A DNA stretch of 64,000 nucleotides from Blattamonas nauphoetae (lineage: Eukaryota; Preaxostyla; Oxymonadida). The notes beneath the pieces were generated by a model. It made no database searches. It was not told the DNA's origin and was given only the letters and a program-made list of their open reading frames with translations. Position 1 is the stretch's first letter, and every line of letters starts with the position of its first letter. Positions 33,715 through 42,367 of this stretch are shown piece after piece. The stretch covers positions 1 to 64,000 of the forward strand of contig JARBJD010000139.1 of the NCBI GenBank assembly GCA_033064195.1, in the 5' to 3' direction. The translations under genes were made by a program, and so were the position numbers.

Positions 33715-36522
33715 TTATTGGCGACGAAGTGGATAGCACCAGTCAGTGTCATCCGATTCGGAATCTACCCTCAGATAAGCCTCAAGGCAGTTCATTCCCA
33801 TGTTTCGAATATTCTTTTTCGCCTCAAGGATTTTTTTCTTTCCATTGACGAAGAGGGAGTCCAAAACGTCCTGTAAGCCTGCTTCTAGAAAGAGCGGAAC
33901 TGTTCGTTGAAGCGCCTTCCTGTCTGTTCCTTGTTTTTTAGTCTTTTGTGCTTGATTGAGAAAGATGTCAAAGAAACGGACACATGCGATGAAAGTTCTG
34001 TCATCCAACAAGCCATCGACAATGCGTGAGAATAAGCCGAACCTGCGGAGACATTGGGCGATCATCGGATAATTACACAATCTGCTCATTCTTCTGAACA
34101 TCGCTCTACGCTTCAGAACATCTTTCCAGTCTGTGGAGTCATGAAGGAAGGTGAATTTGAAGAGAACGTTGACTGATGGGATGAGCAGTCGTTCGAGCTG
34201 AGGGAGAGTCAGTCGACTCACATAGTGGGATAGTCTAGGCAGGACGTCAGCTGCAAAATGGAGGAGTTGAGACGAGGAAGACTTGAAAGAGAAGCGGCTT
34301 TCGTCGATGGTTGGCAACACAACACCAACTGTCGATAGATCCACTTCGTCCCACTCATCAAATGTTGGCAGAAGTGTGTTTGGCTTTGGGGTGAGAAGAG
34401 AGTTGATGGGACAAAGATCGAAATAGTCGAAGGGGAGCGAGAGGAGAGTGTTGAGTGCGTGGAAGTATTGTTCCATTGTTCGACCAGCTTTTCTGAACAA
34501 TTCGGGAAGATACACAGATTTGAGTTTCGTTTTGATGAACGCGCAGATCCGAAGGATGGTGTCATCATCCAATGGAGAGTCGCTTTCGAGCAGAGCAACA
34601 ATTCTGTCCACAACATTCATGATCTCGTCATCAGTGAGACGACAGACAAATTCAGATGTGAGGAGGAAGGGCGGGGATGACGACGAGAGGGCAGCCTCAT
34701 CCATTTCCTTCCTCACTTCATCTCGAAATGGTGTTGTCACACTGTTTTCAAAGTCTTGTCCAAACAAGTTGGCAAAGAAGTCAAGGATGGTGTTGGCATT
34801 GTATTTAGATATCATGGCGAACGGATGGAGGGAGAGATGGATGAGGTAATCTTTTGTATGTTTGTGGAAAGAGTGATAGAGTTCGTCTGGTTCGCTTCGA
34901 GATGGATCAGGCTCTGTCGAGGCTTCATACTTGCGAATCTTGTTGAGATAATGTTCCATAACTCTGATGAGTTGTGTGTGGAGTGAGAAGAGTTCATTCG
35001 TAAATGGCAAGTTCGAGGGAGTGAGTGAACCGAACAAGTTGGAGAACCATCCACTCTTCAAGTCTCTCGCAAGAGCCTCATCGTCGTCCAGTCTCATCAA
35101 CTGTTTGTATTCCGCGAGAAAGGCAGAGGCACAGTGTAGCCGAGTGGGAATGAGAGCGCGGAGTGTGTTCGAAGGTAGTTCCAACGAGAAATCTGTTGTT
35201 CCATCAACTTGAAGTGAGAATGTTCCATCTTTTCTGCAGAGCAACTTGGACCCCAACGGTCGATGCGACATGATAAGCAGAATGGCATGGAGACCCAAAT
35301 CGGAGCATGGCCTCCCCTCGCTCAGCTGAACAAGGATGCTTGCAAAGATCTTCGCCCAGTGGAGTTCGTCCGTCTCGCCCAAATCCCCAAAGAGAAGCTG
35401 GTGGAGTGCTTCGCTTGTCGGGGATAGATCCAACAATGAAGCAAGTTCTTCCTTCATTGTCTTCCTCAGCTGATTAAAAAACTGCTCAAGTTCCGGATGG
35501 GGGAAAGCATCATGGAAATACAAGAAAATTTCTTTGTAGATATTCATATTCGAGAAGAGTGAGAGGCCGTAGTGAAAATCAGTGGGACAAGCGGGAGGGG
35601 TGACAAGATGCTGGAAATAGGCACAGATTGGTGCAAAAAGAGGATTGATGAATTCAGATGTTTCCTTTTCGGTGAGAGAAGAGTACTTTTTGACACCGAG
35701 AAGTCTGAGGTGGTTCCATGATGATGAACGGAAGAAATGGTCCACAATCGATGTGATATGGCGGTGGAATTCGATTGTTGTTTTGTTTATTGGGATTTCG
35801 TGGGGTTTCAAGATTTCGAAGAGTCGAGGCAACAAACCTGTTTTAGACACTGCGATGTGGATCGACTCTCTTGAATTCCAGATTCCAACGTCAAAGAAGG
35901 ACAAAGCAGCTGCTCGAAGCTTGTCAGATGGATGACATATGAGTTTTATGAGAGCAGACGTCAGTTTCGTTGGGCATTCTTCCTCTTCAGGGAAGATGGT
36001 TGTGATAAAATATTTGCGGTCGTTTCCGTGATGTCTGATGTGAATGGTGGCGTATTCCAGGAAATGGACGGCATGAAAGACTTCAATTGGGGTCAAGTTC
36101 AATTCAGTGTTGACCTGTTCGAAGAGCGAGATATACCCTTCTCGTAGAGCATCATTCGTAACCGAATCTTGTAAGACTAATCTCAAATCGGAAGGGGTGG
36201 AGGTGTGAAGAGTGATCTCATCACCCTCCAGATGTTCTTGTTCCAACAGTGTTTCGACTTTCATTCGCTTTCGTATCAGTTCATAATGCAAAATCTGTTT
36301 GGACACACAAACATAGTGCCAATCATTATCAGTAATTGTGAGTACATCAGTCGTGGATAGGGTTGAGTGTGAATCAAGCGAAGATTTGTTGTCGACTTCG
36401 ACTGAATCGTGAATTGTTGAATGAACGATGTTTTTGTCCGATTTCGAATATTGAATATGTTGTGTTTGAGGATTAGATTGTGTTTGGTTCCGTTTCCTCC
36501 CTAATTTATGCTTGGGAGGCAT
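33715..36522 (-). CDS. Helical-repeat protein, copy A of a three-member tandem family
   Basis: An intronless gene of 935 residues from an ATG at 36522 (MPPKHKLGRKRN), a start conserved in copies B (45142) and C (48898). The protein is alpha-helical with ARM/HEAT-like character (KLRAAALSFFDVGI, LLPRLFEILKPHEIP, TTIEFHRHITSIVDHFF). It has a low-complexity polar N-terminus containing STTDVLTI and no signal peptide or TM. The C-terminal part has FLEAGLQDVLDSLF, related to the EEGW-D motif of the helical-repeat genes at 6840-10323. Its start faces the plus-strand gene at 36595 across only 72 bp. I do not recognise a function; scaffold or adaptor is a guess from the fold. Confidence 0.85.
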   Translation of the reverse strand: MPPKHKLGRKRNQTQSNPQTQHIQYSKSDKNIVHSTIHDSVEVDNKSSLDSHSTLSTTDVLTITDNDWHYVCVSKQILHYELIRKRMKVETLLEQEHLEGDEITLHTSTPSDLRLVLQDSVTNDALREGYISLFEQVNTELNLTPIEVFHAVHFLEYATIHIRHHGNDRKYFITTIFPEEEECPTKLTSALIKLICHPSDKLRAAALSFFDVGIWNSRESIHIAVSKTGLLPRLFEILKPHEIPINKTTIEFHRHITSIVDHFFRSSSWNHLRLLGVKKYSSLTEKETSEFINPLFAPICAYFQHLVTPPACPTDFHYGLSLFSNMNIYKEIFLYFHDAFPHPELEQFFNQLRKTMKEELASLLDLSPTSEALHQLLFGDLGETDELHWAKIFASILVQLSEGRPCSDLGLHAILLIMSHRPLGSKLLCRKDGTFSLQVDGTTDFSLELPSNTLRALIPTRLHCASAFLAEYKQLMRLDDDEALARDLKSGWFSNLFGSLTPSNLPFTNELFSLHTQLIRVMEHYLNKIRKYEASTEPDPSRSEPDELYHSFHKHTKDYLIHLSLHPFAMISKYNANTILDFFANLFGQDFENSVTTPFRDEVRKEMDEAALSSSSPPFLLTSEFVCRLTDDEIMNVVDRIVALLESDSPLDDDTILRICAFIKTKLKSVYLPELFRKAGRTMEQYFHALNTLLSLPFDYFDLCPINSLLTPKPNTLLPTFDEWDEVDLSTVGVVLPTIDESRFSFKSSSSQLLHFAADVLPRLSHYVSRLTLPQLERLLIPSVNVLFKFTFLHDSTDWKDVLKRRAMFRRMSRLCNYPMIAQCLRRFGLFSRIVDGLLDDRTFIACVRFFDIFLNQAQKTKKQGTDRKALQRTVPLFLEAGLQDVLDSLFVNGKKKILEAKKNIRNMGMNCLEAYLRVDSESDDTDWCYPLRRQ

Positions 36523-36594
36523 GGAGCTCACGAAGATCCGGCCAACATTACATACATTTCAATTCGAAAAACCCTGTCATTGAGGTTGCAATTC
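36523..36594. promoter_or_regulatory. 72-bp shared intergenic region of a divergent gene pair
   Basis: Only 72 bp separate the ATGs of the minus-strand gene (36522) and plus-strand gene (36595), and 66 bp separate the equivalent pair at 45142/45209. Both promoters and 5' UTRs must fit here or overlap the coding regions. No TATA-like or repeated motif stands out. Confidence 0.5.
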
Positions 36595-39500
36595 ATGAAT
36601 TTGGATCTATCGAGACTGCTATCGTCTTTTCATTATCAAAACGATGCGAATTCGTCGTATGTGTCGGCTCTCCGGGCTCAACATCAAACGAGTGGCCTTC
36701 CTCAAAATGAAGATTATCACCCTCCGAGTCGAGATCGTCCAAGCATTCTTCCAAACTATTTGCTGGACAATTTGTCCGAATTTTGGAGAGATTCTCTTTC
36801 TTCACAGCTTATGGGGGATTTACACAAAACAGACAATGTTCACACATTATACGAAGTCTGCATCTATGAAAATGATTCCCCTTCAGGAAATTGTGGTGAG
36901 ATATGTTTGGGCTCTGTTTGGAACAAAGTTACGATCAGAATCTTTGGATCTGCCGATTCCACATTTGAGGGATGAGTTCTTCGACGCTCTGGACAGTTTG
37001 ACAGATTGTCACAGTATGTTCAGTTTGTTCTAAAAACCCATTTAGAAGAATTCGATCACTTATCTGCGTCACCAGACCATTCGTTTGCCTTCTTTTTCGT
37101 GTCCATCATCACTCTTCGTTGCAGGGATTTTCTGAATCCATCACGTGTTGCTGTGTTGTCGACTCTTGTTTTCGAACAGATTCAAACGTTAATGCAACTT
37201 ACCCTCCTTCGCGAGCCACAACCCACTTCGACACCTGAGGATCTTTTCATCAACTTCTTCAAGGGGATTGTCAAACGTATCTTTGAACTTATTGATATCC
37301 CAACTTCCTCATCGGATATTGATGAATTGGCCGCCAGGATTGTTGACATATTTCGTCCACTGACACATTCTTCGTTCTTCACAATCAGTCATTCCGGCTT
37401 CCGGTATTTGGTTCTTAAAAAAAACGAGAAAGGGGTGATCAACCAGACCGAGCTGTCAATTCCATTTCTTTTTATCATTCTTCAATCAAACAGCAGGAAA
37501 GACCAGTAATTATTGAACAAGTGATGCTAAAATGAAAATAAAGCAATCGTTAATGGGTTCAGATTGAGATTAATCCATAATTTCAACTTGAGTCTAGTTG
37601 AGCAGACTCCATACCGTCTTCAGCAGGAAGAAATTGAAATTGAGGAACAAACAACCATCTCGTGTGATCATATCAATGTCACCCACTGCTCTATTTTTTT
37701 ATTTTTCTGAAATTCGCGGATAAATTGAGATCAACCCTTTCCTTGAAAAAAATGAGAACCAAATACCGGAAGCCGGAATGACTGATGATCTATGATCCCT
37801 CATCCTCCTCATCAACATTAAGAGCTATTTACGATATGCTCCAGCAATGCGAAAAAGGTCGTTTGCTTCTTCCAGTCGATGCAATATTCCACCACGCACG
37901 TATTGCGTTTGTTGAACAAGCAGACGTGCCAAAAGTGTATGTCCTTTCCCATCGTGGGGAATGGTTGTTTTCCGATTTTCTGACAGTTTTGCAACAATTA
38001 TCAAAAGATGACTTCGGCATGGTGTGTTTTCATTTCATTCTGAATCAATTCTTTTGAAACAGAATGACCTCACATTTCTGAACAAGCCGTGTTTCTCGTC
38101 GGCGATGAACGAGATCGCCGAAATCTGTAAACGCATTCTGAACAAGTCAGACTCACATCAATCTCCACCGCCTCCGCCACAGCTTGAGGAATCTCCACCT
38201 TCATCACTCGTGTTCAGCGAAGCCAGTTTTCGGTGGACATCAGTTCACGACGAGTTCACTATTCGCTCAACACAGGAGCCCACCCTCTCTTCTCACGACA
38301 GTGATATGGAAGAAAACACACATTCGGAACACACACATCTCTCAACACAAATCTCTTCTCCTCCCTCACACGAAAACGACAAGATCGACATCGATATTGA
38401 ATCATCAGTTTCTCCAACTGAACAAAGACGAAATAGCTGCTTGCGGATTCTCACCTGGATTCAAATCATCAGATCGAAACGAACCGACACTGGCGAGACA
38501 GACTGGGATCAAGACACCCTCCTTGAAACATTACCCGGGTGGTCGAGGGACGAAGTCACTCGTGATCACTTCGACCATACCATCTTCGAGTCTGTTCTTT
38601 TCGTATTCATTTTTTGATTAGCTCGGTGGACCAATATGACATCGTTCGTCTTCTCGCTGAATGCAACGCGATTTTCGTCCAAACAGGCAATCTCAACCAT
38701 CTCACACTCACCCCCCAATATCTCACCAAACTCACTCTCTTCATTCTCTCTGAAACTGGATTCTTCGGAGACATGAGCGTCAACCATCTCAGGATTCTCC
38801 TCTATGCCGCCACAAATCAGCGTGAGATTGTGTCGACCGTGTTTCCTCTCCTCCAAAACGCCTTCCGTCGAACAAACGAAAATGCTTGTGATTCTCTTCT
38901 CTGGGTCATCGTCAAAGAACTTCAGATGAATGGACTGGATTCAGTGCTCCTGGCCAGTTGGGCAGATGCTGATTGGATTGCCTTCTTTTCGCATCGGTGG
39001 ATCAGCCTTAACTCCCTCCGTCTTTTTCTGGCAATTATGATTGACATCATTTGGTTCTCTGTTCCGAATCGGAAGTCTCATTCAGCATCAAATTTGGCCC
39101 TCACTCAACTCTTCTCTGTCTCCAACAACATCCTTTCTCGATCCAACACACTTATCACACTCTTCTCAAAGTCTGATATTTTGGGTCATTTCGAACCGCA
39201 CTGCATTTGTGCGATCAGTTTGTGCTTCGTAGCGTACAATGAGCCTCTCCCATCTTCCATCCACGATTCACTTGTCCATTTCTACCTCACCGATCCTCAT
39301 TTTTCCACCATCCCTATTCTGAGACTTTTGAGTACATCGAACAAGATGGACCGATTTCTCTCCTCCTTCCCAACTGACATTGTGATTGAGAAGGAATTTT
39401 CGAGAATTTTGTTCATTTTTGACAACCACTGCTCATTGGACATATACCTTCTCTGTAACCTCTTTGGTCGTGACAACTTCCTCATGTTTCTCCGTCCATT

Positions 39501-41972
39501 TCTTCTCCGTGGTCTGGGATCTGTTCTCCTTCGCATTCAGATGAGCGAGATTCCACCAGAGGATCGCGATGTACTAAATCTCCTCTTTGTGACCTCATTC
39601 TTTTCTATCTTTATTGCGGAAACGATCCAACTGTTCATTTATACTCCATCGGATCAAATTGTGGAATTCTCCATCGCACTTATCATTTCACTCAATGCTA
39701 AAATCTACTTCGAGATGTTCAACGAGCCGGAAAGATCACGATTGCTCCAACATTTCGTCCCATTGGCCATCCATTCTCTCCACACAGCGTCAGTTGCTTC
39801 TCTTCATCGCTGGTTCCAGATCTTCCATCGACTCCAATCGAATTCCAACCGAAAAACGGACGACTTCCAATCCGCTCTTTGGGTGTTGATGAGAGAGTGT
39901 TCGTCTCAACTCCGAATTAGACTTCCTCCATTCGTCTTCCTAGCTCTGTTTGGAGAAGCCAATCAACAACTTGTGGAACATGCAACAGAAATGACTCGGT
40001 TCAAATGTGACCAGGCTTGGTTCAAGCTGCTCATGCTGGTCATGGAAGCTGAGATATGGTTCATGGAAGGTTTGTCTCTCGTGTACTCACCATTGATTTC
40101 TTAGGCTCTGTCTCTCACCTCAAACAGGAAGCCAGATTTCACCAAACTTGTCGAGAAGTACTTCCTGATTTCGTGTCTGTCCTTCTTGTTCATCATCCCC
40201 TCCATCTCCCAGTTCTCCCATCCCAGCTCGTCGAAATGCGGCTCTGGTGCTTCTGTCGAAAGTGTGTGAATTGGCCGATTGTGGAATGATGATTGATTTG
40301 TGCCGATTTGGAGTTGTGGAGTGTGTGATTGCGGGAGTCGAGGCGAGTTCGAGTTTGGAGGAGTACGAAATGGGAATCTCGATTTTGGGATCGATTCTGC
40401 GAACACTCACCTTCTCTGAATCAATCGACACGATGGCCTCGTTTGACTTCTCGCCGCTTTTGGACCAGTTTTGAAGAATTCAAATGAAAGAAAGAGGACT
40501 GCTGGACGACATAGCTGACCGAGCACACGCAGCAACGGCAGGCTGGTCAGCAAGGAAGGAGGGTGGGCGGGCGAGCGGAGGAGCGGAGAGGGAGGGTTGC
40601 GGGGTGGTCGTCTGCAGTGCGGAGTCTGCTGTGTCTGCGGAGAGGGCCGAGCTGCAGGTCGAGTTGGGAGCTGGCGGGAGACGCGTTGAAATGGTGCCGA
40701 CGGGGCTTGTGGGCGCTGCTGATGTTTGTGAGTGAGTTCGACGACGCTGTGTTTCAGGGGTGTGGGGCGGAGGAAGGAAGGAGGGTGGGTTGGGAAAAGC
40801 TGCGGAGAGCGGAGAAGACGGTCGGGCTTGGGACGGAAGGATGGAGGTGTGGGAGACACGTTGACTCTGGTTCTTCTTTCTTCTCTCCTTCATGTTGTTC
40901 ATCTCCTCTTCTTTCCTCTTCCCTCATTCTTCCCCTCTCTCTTCTCAACCTCAGACTGCCGATGCCTGTTGTGGAGATGGTTGGGATTCTGTCGCTGGTG
41001 TCGCATCAGCTGCTGTTTGTTGCGTCGAGCGGGTGGGAGGAGTGGGGGGAAGTGGGGTGGGTGCTGTTCGGACGTCGTTGACGACGCTTCGGCGAGTGAG
41101 TCGGATGGGGAGGAGAGGAGGAGGAGAGTGGGACGGGTGGATTGGGGGAGGGGGAGCCGGGAGGGATCGACGAGGGATTTGGGTGTTTGACAGAGGGAAC
41201 GTAAAGAGGGAGGTGGGGGAGGAAGAGATGGAGAAGGAGAGGAGGAAGGGAGAAGGGGAGAAAGGGTGCTGGATATGGGAGTGGAGGAGGGGGAGGGGAG
41301 ATGGGGAGAGACCTCGTAAGAGATGAGAGTGGAGGAGAGTGGGATGGGGTGGCTGGAGTCGGGGATGGAGATGGAAGAGTCGGGCGAGGTCGGACTGTTT
41401 GTGAACAGAGAAGAGATTCGTGGAAAGTTCCGATGGCTGCAGGAGGAGTGGGGGGAGAGGGAGGGTGATGAGGTGTGAGGGGATGGTTGGGTGTTGGAGG
41501 CTCTGATGTCGTCGATGGAGAGGGAGAGGACATAGACGAGCAGGGAAGACGGGACACCCAACGATCTGGCGAAGACGAGAAAGGGATGGAGAGGAGGAAA
41601 GAAAGTGGGACGCTGCAGATTCTCCGAGCTCTTCTGCGGTTGAAACGTACTGGACAGGTGAAGTTGGAGGAAGGCCGCGAAGAGAACGAGAATGAGGGAG
41701 AGGGGAGAAAGGAGGAACGAGAACAGCACGATCGAGTTGTGAGAATGACTCGACTGATCCTGAGAAAGATGGAAGTGAGAAGGGAAGAAGAGGGAAGGAG
41801 AAGAGAAGGAACGAGGTGGGGAATGTTGTCGGAAGGAGGAGAAGGGAGGAGACGAGTGGAAGAAGAGGAGAAGGCAGTGATGGTAGAAGTGGCGAGGACA
41901 AGCAGAGTGAAGAAGGGATTGGCGCGAAGGCTGCTTGGATTGATGGATGTGCGTGACCGAGTGCTGAGCTGA
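36595..41972 (+). pseudogene. Multi-exon helical-repeat gene interrupted by a MITE in an exon
   Basis: Starts MNLDLSRLLSSF and, with GTNTG introns, reads through exons 36595-36855, 36887-37013, 37046-37385, 37787-38021, 38063-38589, 38622-40069, 40105-40174, 40213-40440, 40477-40723, 40758-40846 and 40955-41081. These 3,699 bases (1,232 residues plus stop) are in frame only if the MITE and one copy of its 2-bp flank (401 bp in all) are ignored. The element breaks the third coding exon and no GTNTG donor lies nearby to splice it out, so the present product should stop about 40 residues into the element. The product is alpha-helical (RRNAALVLLSKVCELADCGM near 40230-40290). Intron 40441-40476 removes an otherwise in-frame TGA. 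Beyond 41081 the purine-rich strand stays open in other frames to 41972 (ending LLGLMDVRDRVLS); whether that is coding is unclear. Function unknown. Confidence 0.6.
37386..37784. mobile_element. MITE-like element (399 bp) with terminal inverted repeats, inside an exon
   Basis: The ends are inverted repeats reading TCAGTCATTCCGGCTTCCGG and onward (about 30 bp perfect), with weaker similarity continuing inward (GAAAGGG-TGATC) for about 60 bp. An AT dinucleotide flanks both sides (37384-37385 and 37785-37786), consistent with a 2-bp target duplication. No transposase is present. Removing the element plus one AT rejoins the host reading frame exactly (THSSFFT then MIYDPSSSS), which supports both boundaries. 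It does not share ends with the mariner MITE at 11738, and I cannot name its family. Confidence 0.8.
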
Positions 41973-42260
41973 CTCAGCTGACTGGTGCGACGGGACAGTC
42001 TCTCTGAAACTAAGATTCTCTTCATTTTGGCGATTCTGGACGTCTTCTTCCTATTCTCCGAAGTGTGGAACACCGAAACACTCACCGACTCTATCTTCTG
42101 CCATAATTCACATCCCTCCATGGTCAGTCTTCGTTTTTCTGTTTTTTCGAAGTGAACAGTGTCTTCACAACTTTGGCCACCTCATCGAAGGTTGGACTTC
42201 CAGTGGAGTCTCCATCAAACTGTGTTATCTTCACTAAACCGAGTTCTGTGACTATAGCCG
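41930..42260. repeat. Segmental-duplication flank, second copy at about 45640-45970
   Basis: From GCTGCTTGGATTGATGGATG through the 3' end of the plus-strand gene and into the downstream spacer, this stretch is nearly identical to about 45640-45970. Divergence rises toward the 3' ends of the minus-strand copies. It marks the join between tandem units. A short hairpin (CTTCG...CGAAG, 42128-42153) is kept in both copies. Confidence 0.85.
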
Positions 42261-42367
42261 TGAAATAAGTGCAACAAATGAAATGACATGAACAATGAAT
42301 GTGTTAAGGATATTTGTGTGCCACGAAGACGAGTGCGACGGAGTGGATGGCATGGACCAATGCAACG

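Noticed and set aside
40173-40230. Apparent frameshift in the plus-strand helical-repeat gene
   Set aside because: Resolved by a 38-nt intron at 40175-40212 (GTCTGT...CCCAG) giving PDFVSPIPARRNAALV.
40472-40474. In-frame TGA as evidence for stop-codon reassignment
   Set aside because: A 36-nt GTNTG intron (40441-40476) removes it and keeps frame; TAA, TAG and TGA all end other genes in the window.
40951-42121. Long Ser/Pro-rich minus-strand open frames (316 and 371 codons)
   Set aside because: They are the antisense of the purine-rich plus strand, show only low-complexity Ser/Pro/Leu, and have no homolog among the other genes here.
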